A stretch of 55,353 bases of DNA from Choanephora cucurbitarum (Eukaryota; Mucoromycota; Mucoromycetes; Mucorales; Choanephoraceae): positions 1 to 55,353 of the forward strand of contig JAIWNI010000145.1 in the NCBI GenBank assembly GCA_025331435.1, read 5' to 3'. A program made the translations under genes and the position numbers. The notes beneath the pieces are model-generated. The model was not told the DNA's origin. It did no database searches and saw only the letters and a list, made by a program, of their open reading frames with translations. Below are positions 25,743 through 38,164 of the stretch, piece by piece (the first letter of the stretch is position 1; each line of letters starts with the position of its first letter).

Positions 25743-26879
25743 TTACATATCATCGTCACTGGCAGCAACAGCATCACCTTCATCTTCATCACCACTGACA
25801 AGTTCATTTTCCTTTTCTGCCTTAGCCAAAAGAGCAGCAAAATCACGGTCATCAGAATCAGAGACCAACTTGGCTTCCTTCTCAACCTTGAACTTGGTCC
25901 AGGCAAACTTGTCTAATTCTGTCTTTATTGCCTCGATACTCTTCTCAATAATCTCAAAACCAAGCTTCTTGTCCAAGGAATCAACAGTGACGACATAGAA
26001 AGGTGCAGCCAAGTAAGTGATCTTGACAGGAATATCTTCTGAGCCAACTGACTCACCGGCCTTTAAGGCAGCACGGATAGCATTCACACCATCAATACCA
26101 GTGCATCGAATATCCAATTGAGCACGAATCTTGACAGGGTGAGGTGTCATTCTACGCTTGATGATAAATAATAATTCCTTCATTACTTCAGCGGGAATAT
26201 CCATGCCTTGGAAAACAGTATCGGCATCACTATTGAAACCGAAACAAGTCAGTTTCATCTCTTTTTACAATTGTACCTCGATAACTTACAGAATGGCTAC
26301 CTTAAAGGCATCATAAGCATGGCCAAACTTCTTATACAAAGGCCAACCAATAGTTTCGTATAAATCTTGAAGAGGAACATCGTTCTTTTCGGCAACATGA
26401 CGCAAAATAGAGTGAACAGTTTTTGACTTGTTGTACTTTTCTTCACATTTGATGATATCTTCAGGAGTCACACGACGCTTAGACAAATCAATGTAACCTA
26501 TAGATTTCTTTTTAAGAAAAAGGAACTATTCTCTTTGTGTGTAGCGCGTATATAAAAAGTGCTTGTAGTCTATCTTTACCCTTTTCTTCGTCTACTCTGA
26601 GAACAACAACAACTTCATCTCTGCCGACACGAATCAACTTTTGGACTGAACGAATACGTCTTCTAGACAATTCAGAGAGCAAGATCATACCTTCTCTGTC
26701 ACCATATTCGAGCTACCAAACAATCAGCCATCACATTATAAAAAAGGGGGGTCACATTGACTTACAAGTTTGACATAGGCACCCATATCGGCAATCTGAC
26801 GAACATTGACCATGACAACATCGTCCACCTTAGGGAACTCGTTCTCATACATGCGACAAAAGAACTTGTTGTCAGCCAT
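25743..26879 (-). CDS. SUI2: Translation initiation factor eIF2 alpha subunit
   Basis: Exons 26766-26879, 26580-26712, 26290-26497 and 25743-26229 give 313 aa (human 315, yeast 304). An S1/OB domain fills residues ~15-90, with [18 protein letters not shown] and [12 protein letters not shown]. The serine before RRR (residue 54 here, Ser51 in human numbering) is the target of Gcn2-type kinases. The helical domain ([25 protein letters not shown]) and the alpha/beta C-terminal domain ([12 protein letters not shown]) follow, with an acidic tail ending SDDDM. It is part of the eIF2-GTP-Met-tRNAi complex. Its start lies 409 bp from the divergent RPN5 start. Confidence 0.97.
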
Positions 26880-27288
26880 CTTGAATTAAGATTTCTATAA
26901 AGGAAAGAGAGAAAGAAAGAAAAAAGGAAAATTTTTTTGCGGACTTGACAAGCCTTAGTGAATAGAAAGAAACTCCGGGCATTCAGTTGCTAAGTGATTC
27001 ATTTACAAGCAAGGAAAAAAAAATAGAGCAAAACAAAAAGAATGAATTGAATTCTTTGAAAGCATATCAAAGAACGAAAATAGCTAGACGTTATCGTTCT
27101 GTAAGCATACTCATGGCTTGCACAATGCCTCTCGTATAAATGAGCACTGCATAATTACAAAACAAGAAAGAGCTGACTTTGAATGTCAACATGACGTGGA
27201 TAAGTTGGATGTTGCGCGTACATACACATACAAAAGATAATTCTGTTTTCCTCTTTTCTTTTAGATACTTTATTTATACTATACAATC
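26880..27288. promoter_or_regulatory. Bidirectional promoter region, eIF2alpha / RPN5
   Basis: 409 bp between two divergent start codons of core genes. It contains pyrimidine- and purine-rich runs, with no single convincing TATA box. Confidence 0.5.
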
Positions 27289-28986
27289 ATGTCCGATGGA
27301 AAATTAGAAAAGATGGATAAGGACTTCAGTCCTCAAGTAGACGCTCTTTTGCCTGAAACTGAATCTTTGGCTCAAGTAAGCATCATTAGCTAACGCGTTT
27401 CCCCCTTTTTTTTATTCACTCGATTACAATAGCAAGGCAAATTAAATGAAGCTTTGGAAAAGCTGCTGTCTCTTGAAAAACAAGCTAGAAATGTAAAGCA
27501 AAAGCAAAGCAAATGAATAAGCTTTTTGGCTTTTTTTTTTCTCTTAATCTAAATTAACTTGTTGAATAGGCTGCCGATCAAGCATCTACTGGACGCATTC
27601 TAGTTCAAGTAGTCAAGTTATGTCATCAAGTCAACGATTGGAAGTTGATGAACGAACAGATTGTGTTGTTGTCAAAGAAGCATGGCCAATTGAAGGCTGT
27701 AAGTTGACAAATGGTTTTAACGAACGTTTATTTATTCAGTATATCATAGGCTACATCTAAAATGGTCCAAGAAGCCATGTCTTACCTTGATACAACACCT
27801 AACATGGAAACCAAATTGGAATTGATTGATACATTGCGTACTGTGACAGACGGCAAGGTAAGATGAGGAAAAGAAATTAGCTCTTGGTAGATGGAAGGCC
27901 AACATGAGACTGATTTATGTGACAGATCTATGTGGAAGTGGAACGTGCACGTATTACGCGTCTCTTGGCAAAGATTCGTGAAGATGAAGGAAAGACAAAC
28001 GAAGCAGCCGATATCCTTCAAGAGCTTCAAGTAGAAACATTTGGATCCATGGATAAGCGCGAAAAAGTAGACTTCATTTTGGAACAAATGAGACTTTGCT
28101 TAGCCAAATCAGATTATATCCGTACACAAATCATCAGTAAGAAGATCAATACCAAGTTCTTCCAAGATAAGGAAAATGAGGTAAGAATTGACGAGAGCCA
28201 TATAACAGATCCCTTTTCTTATATAAAGTTTATAAGGACTTGAAACTCAGATTCTATCAATTGATGATTCAACATGCCTTACATGAAGATCAATACTTGA
28301 ACGTACACAAGTTTTATAAGCAAATCTATGATTCTGAATCTATTCAGGAAGATGAGGCCAAGTGGAAGGAGGCACTTCAGAATGCTATCTTGTTTGTCAT
28401 TCTTGCACCTTACGACAATGAACAAAGCGACCTGCTTCACAGAATCTATCAAGATACCAAATTGGCTCAGATAGCTCCCTACCAAGAATTGGCCAAGTGC
28501 TTTGTGACAGTCGAATTGATGCGCTGGACACAAATTGAACAATCATATGGTCAGTTATTGAGTCAGGCCTTCAATACATCTACAGAAGAAGGACAGAAGC
28601 GATTGAAGGAACTTCACCACCGTGTTGTTGAACACAACATTCGTGTCATTGCCAAGTATTATACACGCGTTTCTACAAAGCGACTTGTTCAACTGTTGGA
28701 TTTGAATGAAAAGGATACTGAAGAATTCTTGAGTAAGCTGGTTGTCTCCAAGACAATCTATGCTCGTATCGATCGTTCTGCTGGTATCATCAATTTCCAA
28801 CCCAAGAAGGACGCTAACGAAATCTTGAACAACTGGTCCAACGATATCAACTCTCTATTGAATTTGATTGAAAAGACATGCCATTTAATCTCAAAGGAGG
28901 TAGGGTTTAGAAACTATGAGATATTTATGATTGGTACTAAGCTCTTGTCATAGGAAATGGTTCACAGTATAGCTAAAGTAAAATAA
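27289..28986 (+). CDS. RPN5: 26S proteasome lid subunit Rpn5 (PSMD12)
   Basis: Seven exons, all phase 0: 27289-27375, 27433-27492, 27570-27698, 27750-27857, 27926-28180, 28237-28899 and 28954-28986, giving 444 aa (yeast 445, human 456). TPR-like helical repeats fill most of the chain. A PCI domain lies in the last ~120 residues ([36 protein letters not shown]), and the end is [16 protein letters not shown], the typical Rpn5 C-terminus. Rpn5 scaffolds the lid next to Rpn9 and the Rpn11 deubiquitinase. For the fifth intron I chose the acceptor before GACTTG, because the closer AG would cause an immediate stop. The stop lies 15 bp from the convergent persulfide dioxygenase gene. Confidence 0.96.
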
Positions 28987-29001
28987 TAAAAGTACGGGAG
29001 G

Positions 29002-30748
29002 TTATTTGTATCTTTTGAATTGAACAGGGATTTTAAAGTAGGAAGTGGCCTTTTTTTCATGATGTACAGATACTTCAGGTGTGGGTAATAAACCGCCTCT
29101 TAAGTTTGTCTATAGGGTCAAGTTAGATCGTGAAAGGTTATGCTAAATATCTGGCTGACCTGAATGGATGGATGAATGAACCGGGGCGGTCTCAATTGAG
29201 CATCTCTCTTCTGACGGATAGAGATGAATTGATCGAGTGAGATGTTAGTATTGATCATTTTGTTGAACTTCTGATGTTTCTCTAGTGTAGTCATAACTTG
29301 ATACTATTGAGGAACTTAATAATGCCATAAGTGTAATCAACGTTTTGGACTTACATTTCGATCAGAAGGTGGATAATCATGACCTACATAAATACGTGTA
29401 TCGGTAGGCCAATGTTGGTACATCTTCTGAACGCTAGAATACATTTGCTCGGCACTTCCTCCAGGAAAATCGCATCGAGCTGTACCCAAATCAGGCTACA
29501 TAAAGGAAAAGAAAAAGTGTCAGAGAAAAGGGCATGCCTTAAAAAAAAAAGAATTACCATGAAGAGTGAATCGCCTACAAAAGCTGCATCGCCTAAACGA
29601 TAGGACATACAAGCAGGTGTATGGCCTGGTGTTGCCATAGCAGTACAGTGTATGTTTTTTCCCAATGTCCATGTCATTCCGTCTGCTACTAATCTATCAA
29701 ACTGTTCTCCAGTAGGCTTAAGCTCCTGTTGAGTGAGATTATACGTTCTGCCAAACACATGTTGTACTTGAGTGACACCTTGACCGATCCAATACTCAGG
29801 CTGGATAAAATTAAAGAAGAGTTGTTCAGGACTTGAAATTACAAAAAAACAGTGTCTTTCTTACCTTTGAATCCAGCTCTTCTTTTAAATAGACTGCAGC
29901 GGTCAAATGATCCTAGAGATATCCAGTTAGACCGACAAAATGTACTGCTTTTTTGAAAAGATGAAAATCACTAACTGCATGAACATGAGTATCGATGATC
30001 TTAGTGACATTCAATTCATATTGTTCAACAAACTGAGCCATGGCCTTGGCTGTCAAAGGAAATACACTAGATGTGAATGGGTCGTAGTTCAAAACTGGAT
30101 CAATAATAACTGCTTCCTTTGTTTCTTATTGTAAGAAGAGCAAGTCAATAAAATCAGCTGTCGACTTTATCTTTTCTTTTTCTTTACCTAAATCAGTAAC
30201 TACATACTGTGCTGTTTCAGTTTCTGGCTCAAAAATAGCATGAACCCAAGGTGAATGATTGTTCATAAATGGCTGTACTGGGCCATCCCATGCATTCAGC
30301 CCTCCCTGCAGACTGTAGACATGATCAAAGCCTAGTTGATCAGCCATCTTAGCTGCTTCATCACTTCGTCTGCCTGACATGCACTGAAATACAATCTATC
30401 CACATGAATATGTAAGCCAAATGACTTCTGCCTTTTCTCTCTCTCTCTCTTTCTCTATCTTTTGTATTGTTTTGCTATCAGCATTATAATTACTTTGCTA
30501 GATTTTGCAATATCAGATAATCCTGCTAAAAAGAGCTTCGATTCAAGACTAAAGGGTACATTGAGGGCAGATTTTATTTTGCCGTGCTTTTCGATTTCAT
30601 GTCTTTCTCGAACATCGACTAAAGTGATGTCTGTCTGCCATTTTTGCTCTTGCTCTTTTAACCATCCCTTTAATTGTGAATGATTGATAGTGGCAAAATT
30701 CCTCTTTGCTTGGTATAATACTCTATTTCTTGTCAAAGACAAAAGCAT
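29002..30748 (-). CDS. Mitochondrial rhodanese-persulfide dioxygenase (ETHE1-like) fusion
   Basis: Eight exons: 30494-30748, 30188-30395, 29976-30124, 29865-29912, 29558-29800, 29355-29495, 29160-29303 and 29002-29109, giving 431 aa. Residues 1-20 are a basic, acid-free mitochondrial-type presequence. Residues ~25-140 are a rhodanese domain with the active loop CMSGRRS (Cys ~90). After a short linker, YVVTDLETKEAVIIDPVLNYDP begins a metallo-beta-lactamase fold of the ETHE1/blh type with all metal-site motifs: THVHADH, TPGHTP, VGDSLF and VGHDY. The splice from DL to ETKEAV is in frame, so both domains are one protein. Expected role is oxidation of glutathione persulfide to sulfite, with the rhodanese moving sulfane sulfur. 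Known PDO-rhodanese fusions have the rhodanese at the C-terminus; here it is N-terminal. Confidence 0.9.
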
Positions 30749-30847
30749 GAAGAAGAAAAAGATTAAAAGGGAAAAGAAAGTGAAAATTAGAATTTTAAAA
30801 CTCGGTCTCCGAGTTCAGCCATTTCCGGCTATATATTTATGATATCC

Positions 30848-33800
30848 TTAAATAATGTCTACACAATGACGAATCCATTCTGCTAAATAGGATGACTTAA
30901 ACGAATAACTCTGTGGGTTTACTGGCTTATAAAGTATAACAGGGTTGGTTGATGGAGAAGTGTCGTTGTTAAAAGCTTTGTTGGCCATATCACCCACATC
31001 GTGCCAAAGTGCATCGCAGTCATCTGTGCTATCTTGCTTTAATTGACTAGCTTCTGCTTGATTGGCTATTCTCTCTAGTTCAGCATCATCTACTGCCAAG
31101 CTAACAAAGTCATCATCAGGATCTTTTTCTGTAGCTATGGTGAGTAACTGAGAGCTTGTTTCTAGCATCATAATATCTTGATCATCCAAATCATCAGGGA
31201 ACTCTTCAGTTGATTTACCTACTATAATGTTAAGAGTTTGATGTACAAACTTTGATTATTTCTTCTTTTTTACCTATTGTTTGCTTATGGGATGAATTTG
31301 CATTTGTGTCACTTATTTCTTTTATGACTTTTGATTTCTTCGAAGGGTGAGGATCTTCCAAGTCAATGTCGCTTGTGCGCTTAAGGCTAATAGTTGATCC
31401 ATCGTCCACATGTAAATTTCGCTTACAACACTTGTGTGCACAGCTAAGAGTTTTTTTTTAAGATAGTTGAAAGAAAAATAAGTTTACTTTTTTCTGTCAT
31501 AGTTAAGAACTTACTTTTCTTTATCTTTGCAAAAGTGCTTACACCTAATTCAAATTGAAGAGTAAGCTTTCTTGTTTTCTGGTTTATCTTGATATAACAT
31601 ACGGTCTCTCGAGCTCCTTCCTTTTTCTCTTGATTGGCTGAAAGTCGTCCATTGGTTCAGATTTAATATCCATCAAGACACATGCCTTTGCTTTCCCTTT
31701 ATCTTGAGTTGTGAGATCAATTTCCTCCAACTTAGGTGACCTGGATGGTGAACTAGAAACTGTTTGAGACTCTTTTGGCCCGCTTGTTTCAGGCTGTTGA
31801 GTATGTTGTTTAGCTATATTGCTTGTACAAGAAACATTAATATGCTTTTTTGGATCCAAGTTGATTTGCAGTTTTTCTTCTTTGTCTGTGCCAACTGAAA
31901 AGTGTGTTAGAGATTCTTCAATGAAAACAATTCTCAAGTCATACCATAATCTTCACTCTGTAGGTGAATCCATGCAATCACAGGTGACGATTTGACTGTC
32001 AAATGAACATCGAATGTATGTTTACCTGCATGAAGCTTGGATAGTCTATATATTTAAATAGTCAGCGTCGACCATCCTAATCACATAATTCGACTCTCAG
32101 TTGCTTACAAAATACGGCGAAAGTCGATCAATTCTCTCTCTGATGTCTCAATCCAGAATAAAGCCTGATGGCCCTTTCGGTTCCTTCCCGTAATGACACT
32201 ATTGGCATTAAACAATCCAAGCGTAACATGTAGAGATACTGTTAAGCCTTTGACATCCTTTTTTGTGGCATACTGTTTTGATGTTCTCCTCATTTGAGAC
32301 ATGAGACTATTTTTTAATTATTTTTAAGATTCTATTACCTGCTCTACTTGAAGCAAGAAATCAGGAATCAATTCAACTTGCTTCTTTATCTAAGGTAAAC
32401 ATTCAATGAGCAATAGTTTTTTTTTCCAACAATTGAATCGTAATACCTTAGTTCCAAAAGGAGGCTTGCGATTTAAGATCTATTATGAATAATAGTTATC
32501 ATGACAGTACAAAAAAACGAGGCTTTCCTTTCATACCATTTCAATACGACCTGGATCGCACTCTCTTAATTGATCCATGGAGATAATGTTCGCTTTTGCT
32601 AACATTTTTGCAAATTGTGGTCCAATCCCTTCCATTTGAAGAGCTACCTCTGTAGTATCAAACCATAACTTAGCCTGAATGCTTTGATAGAGCTGTACAG
32701 CAAATTTCAAGCGCACTGGATGTCTCTCTTGCACACTACAATCAATGAGGCCTATTTCAACAAAAACAAGCCCAAAGAATATAATTAAGAAGGAAAAAAA
32801 ACATTATGTATATTTTCAAAGCGAATCAGGTTTGACTTACAACGTATGATTCTGCCTGCATTTTTGATTACTGTAGCTGCTTCCAAAGCGACCAAGTTGT
32901 TCCCTTTGCTATAAAGTGAGATATCGCCAAGTACGCACTAATAGGAAACAACTTAATCATTCAAACTGATTCATACATAAAAAAAAAGGGACTTACTTGA
33001 ATTAATATACAAATCTTGTCTGTCACTGAAGTTACTTTGTCGAGAGGAAATCGTAGATTTTCATGGTTCTTTAGAGTGTTTAAAAAAGAGCGGTCATTTT
33101 GATTGAAGCGAATGATATCCATTTCTTCATACGATGTACAAATCAGATCAAGCTACCAGAACATAGAGTAAGAATATGCAGTAAATAAATAGACAAACCA
33201 TTCCTACAGTATCTTTGATAGAAGCAGGTACGCCTGAATGAAGAATGCGAAGCATGGTTGGAAATTTGATATAATAGCTATCCATAGCCACTCCATAAGG
33301 TGTAATCTTCCATGTAGAGTTGGCTGATTTCTCTATTAATTTGTTTTCTTCCAATAAAGCCAGATCCTTAACACATATTTCTATTATCATTATTAACATA
33401 AGCTAACTTATAATTGTCATATGTGATGAATATAACCTTGCAAAATAGTGTCAGGCGAAGAGGCAAATCCATTTAATTTGTAGTGTGTGGCGTTTTGCTT
33501 AACTCGTACATAAAGAAAAGTAGATCGTAACCTATTAGTATGTTTAGTTTAGTTGGTACAATATTATCCTTTTTTGCTACCAATGGAGTGCTGATGCTTC
33601 ATCCTGAATGGTTCGTAAAGATAGCTCGGATAAAAGGTGCTCAATTAAATTCTCATGAAGTCTAGGTTGGATAAAACGTGTTATGAATGAATAACTTGGT
33701 AAAATCTTTCTCTCACCTGCTTTCTATATTTGTAGTGCCTGATATAAGCGAACGATACTTTTGTTCCATTTCAAGTGTGGTCATAATAACAGCACAACCA

Positions 33801-36063
33801 GAGGTATCTAACCCAGGTCTACCTGCTCGACCTATCATTTGTAGCAGATCAATATCTGAATATTCATCCAAACCTCCATTTTGATAGCCTGAAAAGCCAT
33901 AAAGAGCAGCCAGGTCAATTAACAGTTATATCAATGAAAATTAGAAAGCTAACCTTGTGTAGATTTGATGATAACTAAGTGAGCAGGTAAGTTTACCCCT
34001 ACTGCCAACGTAGACGTAGTAGCTAATGTATGTAAATCATTTCTGAAGATTTGAATTCCTTGATTCTTTTTTTTACCAATGACTCTAATAGCTTTATCAG
34101 TAAATAAAGACTCAATCTTGGATCGATCGCTAAGATCCAGTCCAGCTAGCAGAAACAAATTTAAGTACTTATAGCCAGCATTCAAAGTAGTCGAAATTTT
34201 ACCATGATGGAATCCAATGCCCCGCTTCACGTATTTTGCAAGAGTCTTTTCTTTGAAAGGGTAAATATTCATAGGTTGCCCGCTATAGGAAAAGTGTTCA
34301 ATACCAAGCAAATTTATTTTTGAAAATGCCCAAAAGGAAAAGAAAATCCCTTTTTCTTATAGGTCTTACCTCAACGACTGAATACTTCTTTTATACATCA
34401 ACTTGGCTATAGTATCGCATGCTTGTTGAGTAGATTTTCTGGTAGAACAAAACTTAAAGAGTTTATAATTAGTTCTAATTCAGGGCGAAGCCGGCTTTGT
34501 GTTCATTTACTATCAGCACCGGTTTGCCGTCGCTGTGTTTGTTAATCAAATCTAAAAGTCTGTAGCCCTACGATTTAGCGTTTCAGATAACTCAAGCTTT
34601 GAACCGTCTTACTTCCAATCTAACTTTCTATCAAAGAGAAACATGTTGTCTTCGATATGCTGATATGCATAAACAAATCTATCCAACTTGATAGGTCGAT
34701 ACTCTTCAGAAAAAGAAACGGCTAGCAAAGTAAGAAGGGAAGCAGATAAGAACTTGCAAGTGTTGTGAGAACAATAATGAGTGTGTTACGTTTTGCATTC
34801 AACCAAATGGCAATATCTGAAACATTGGGAACTGTCGCTGATATAGCAATGAAACGCAATTTGCTTGTCATAGTCTAGCATTGCTATTTAGACAATTTTC
34901 GGTCTTACACAAGCATATCAATCTTGCCCTTTCTTTTTACCTTCATTCGACTCACACAAGCTTCTAAGCAGGCGCCTCGCTTTTCATTTAATATGTGAAC
35001 TTCATCAATCTAAACTTTCATGTCCTACGTTAGAAAATCTAAGAAATTGTTCCATATAGTTTTATGCTTACCAAGAACAGGCTGATGCATTGAATCCATT
35101 GTGGTTGATCAATCGACCGCCTAGTGATAGCATCCCATTTCTCAGGTGTTGTAACACTACCAGTCTATTAGGTAAGCTAAACCAACAAAACAAGTGGATG
35201 CATCTTACATTATAGATGTTTTCTTGAGCATTGCAACAGAAGTATCTTCTGTATCTCCTGTGAATTCGTTACCTATGAAGTGTAAGGAATGAGCTGTGTT
35301 CAACCAAACAAAGTATAAGGTGCACTCAATTACATTCAAATCCAAGTGGCGAAAACTTTTGTTGCCAATCTCTAACTCGTTCATTACATAGGCTTTTAGT
35401 AGGAGCCATATAGATAACTTTGGAATGGCTTCCTCTATTGAATAATAAGCGTATAATTGCTAGTTCCATTGTAACCGTCTTTCCTGACCCAGTAGGTGCT
35501 AGAAGTAAATATTGATTTCGTCAACTTTATCTTGCTTGTTTTTGTATTTAAATGAATTGTTTATCTACCTGATATGACCAAATTGTTGTTTTCATTAAAA
35601 GCCTAATAGTATACCTTTGGTTAGCCAATGCATAAATCATATAATCAAGGGAATCTTACATCATTGAAACAGCTCGATTGTATAACATTAAAAAAATTAA
35701 AGTTGAATATTGACTGGAAGGGTTTGGCTATAGAAGAGAAAAGGAAGATTTGACTCGCGACGATGAAGTACTGAGCATTAGAAAGGTACTTACGAATATT
35801 GTTTGTAGAAATCAATTGAACTCCTTTAACAATAGGTCCTGTATTTTTTGCTGTTTCTTCTTTTTAAACAAAGTTGTCAGATGCCACAAGAAACTCTTAC
35901 ACTGACTACAGGAAGGATCCAAGAACTGCTTATAAGTCTGTTGCTGAATGTTGTCTGAGAGACAATCCAATGTACGTTCCTCCTTTGCAAGCCATTCACC
36001 AATATGACTACCTTCGTCTGTTAACTCAGGCCTTGAAGTCGAATGCTTAAATGTTTGATTCAT
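30848..36063 (-). CDS. HFM1: Meiotic crossover helicase Mer3/HFM1
   Basis: A long gene with about twenty short introns; product roughly 1.2-1.3 thousand residues. Exon 1 is 35901-36063. FQSIFNFNFFNVIQSSCF matches the family's Q-region. Helicase motifs follow in order: PTGSGKT (~35505), MAPTKSLCNERV, TTPEKWD, IDEVHILNEKRG (DEVH box, ~35000), ISATVPN (~34830), FCSTRKS (~34430), TSTLAVGVNLPAH (~33990) and QMIGRAGRPGLDTSG (~33830). Then come a winged helix, a Sec63/HhH region (~33300-32500) and a beta domain. A C4 zinc finger CKHFCKDKEK-CAHKCC is split by an intron (~31545 and ~31440), as in animal HFM1. The tail is acidic. Mer3 unwinds and stabilises recombination intermediates in the ZMM crossover pathway. 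It is tandem with the fusion gene at 30748. Confidence 0.93.
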
Positions 36064-36201
36064 TATCAGTAAAACCAATTAAAAGAAAAAGAAAAGAAAA
36101 AGACAAATTGAGATATCTTCATTCAATTTATCTTCTAATAAAGTAGACAGTAGACATGTTTTTTTAGTAAAAAGTTTCTTTCATTGTTCTATTTTGATAT
36201 A

Positions 36202-37589
36202 TTAAGCATAATAAGTGAAGAAAACAGTAAGGGCAATGAAAGTAGAGCTAGCTACCCACGATAAAGCCAAGTTGGAATGGGCATTGCTTGAAAAAAAGTT
36301 CACTTCACTAGGACTTGATGATGCAGTATGGTTACCTCGTACATTGTGCTGTAAAACTGTAGCATTCTTTTTTGATGCAGGCATTTCAATCTTCTTCTCA
36401 GGCACTGGACTAAAAGGAGAATCATTAGGGTTTTTAGACGGAGGCTGATCCCATCGGTTGATATAATTATTCGAGTTTGAGTCAAATGCAGCTGCTTTGA
36501 ATGTTGCGTCCGTAGCGGTAGCAGTAGCGGCTTCCGGTTCTTCTAGCTCTTCTTCCTCTTCTTCTTCCTCTTCTTCCTCCTCCTCTTCTTCATCTTCATT
36601 GTAGATAAGATCAGTAAAGCCAGATTCTTTCTTATTTTGGCTCTTGGTAATCTCACTTTCTTGAGAACCATTGCTACTAGATTCTTCATCTTCTTCTGGT
36701 TCTTCGTCATCATCTGCGCCTACGTCCAGAAAAGAAGTCTCTTCATGTCCATACAAGAGTTCTGCATAATCCGAGTCTTTATCTGCGAATGCTTCAGTTA
36801 CATTGGCCTTTCGCTCATCATCAGAGCTACTGGCCATATCCTTGCCTGACGAAGAATTGTGCTTTCCCTTTGCTGACATTGATTTCAAGACATTCTCACT
36901 GGACGTATTTTCTTTTGCTGTCTGCACTATCTCGTTCTGTTCTTCGATATCCTGATCTTCTGATGTCTGTGATATTTCTGTATCTTGGTCTTCTAGTATT
37001 TGTTGGTTGGTGCTGTTATCGGCTACATCTTGGTCTTCTGTTACCTCATCGTAGCTGGTGGCTTCTTCCTTCTGGAGATCTTCTTTGATAGAAAGCTTTT
37101 CTGTAGTGGCTGCATCTTCTTTTTTAAGAGTCAAAGCATCTTCATCGTTTGAGTTTTTATCTAGCATTTCAAGCATCTTAAGAGCTAGGGATGCTTTTTG
37201 ATCACTCAGGTCTTCTTCATCAGACTCCGGTGTTTGTATATCATCTTTTAGTTCATCACTGAATTCGGCTTTCATCAAGTCACTAACACGCATAACTCTG
37301 GGGCGATTAGACACATATGATAGCAATGTTTGCACTTCTGGGGTAAGAACATCTAATATACAAAGTATAATATATGTGTTTAAGGCTGTGAAGTAACAAT
37401 GCAAATTCCACTAATTACCTGTGCTCATAGGGGCAATTGATCTTCCGATTTGCGATTCTACATCTTTTTGTATTTAAGGAATGTTTTTAGTAAAAAGAAG
37501 GATAAAAAGACTAAAAGATTATTTGACTGACCCCACTTTTGGGCATGAGCTACTGCAAGAGCAACTGCAACAAGCGACAATACTTTCAT
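36202..37589 (-). CDS. Acidic putative GPI-anchored cell-surface protein
   Basis: Exons 37532-37589, 37419-37463 and 36202-37352 give 417 aa. An N-terminal signal peptide (MKVLSLVAVALAVAHA) is followed by a short globular part (residues ~30-90). A long low-complexity region rich in Glu, Asp, Ser and Thr comes next, including an almost unbroken run of about 20 Glu. The C-terminus is a short hydrophobic segment (LALSWVASSTFIALTVFFTYYA) preceded by small residues (SSNAHSN), as expected of a GPI-attachment signal. N-glycosylation sequons are present. The family is not recognised; a cell-wall or surface protein is inferred. It lies 138 bp upstream of Mer3 on the same strand. Confidence 0.75.
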
Positions 37590-38164
37590 CGTAATCTAAA
37601 TCAGAATCAATAGAAAGAAAAGGAAAGGAAAGGAAAGGAAGAAGCACTATTTCTTTTGGATTGTATTGCTTTGAGTGACAAGATTTTAAATTCTTTACAA
37701 GAATAGAGTTAGACTGATATTAGCAAGTTATTAGATACTGGCGGGAATTTTCAATTCTCAGGACAAAGAATCGACATAAATATCCGATTCTGTATTCATC
37801 AAGATGTGTCATGATTTGAAGACGCTTTGCCAAGGTTTATTAGACTCTTGAAGATTTATTTTAGATTGTCAAACCGACAGAAATGTATAAGCCAATCTGT
37901 TGGATAAATAAACAAAAAAGCAAATAATCATACATCAATTACAATAAATATATATGTGTGTTTTTTAATGTTATATTATTTTTGAGATACTAATTCTACA
38001 TTATTTTGATAAGAAGCGTATTAAGGGTTTAAACAAGAAAAGCAAAAAAGTTATACACGAAAAGACAGAAAGGAAGTTGAAATAAAAGCAAGGATGTGGC
38101 AAGCTAGCTCCTTTGTCCTTCTTTAAGCATTCAATCACTTCTATCATTTTCTTTTGAAGGGTGT
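37590..38164. other. Intergenic between acidic protein gene and SEC61
   Basis: 575 bp. Contains the upstream region of the acidic protein gene, a short AAAGG tandem run near 37617-37640, and the probable SEC61 3' UTR. No other feature seen. Confidence 0.5.

Noticed and set aside
28181..28236. Closer AG acceptor (before TTTATAAGG) for RPN5 intron 5
   Set aside because: It gives a stop within five codons; the AG at 28235-28236 keeps the conserved [10 protein letters not shown] frame.
36215..37088. Plus-strand frames opposite the acidic protein gene
   Set aside because: Antisense of Glu/Ser-rich codons; low-complexity Leu/Ser translation.
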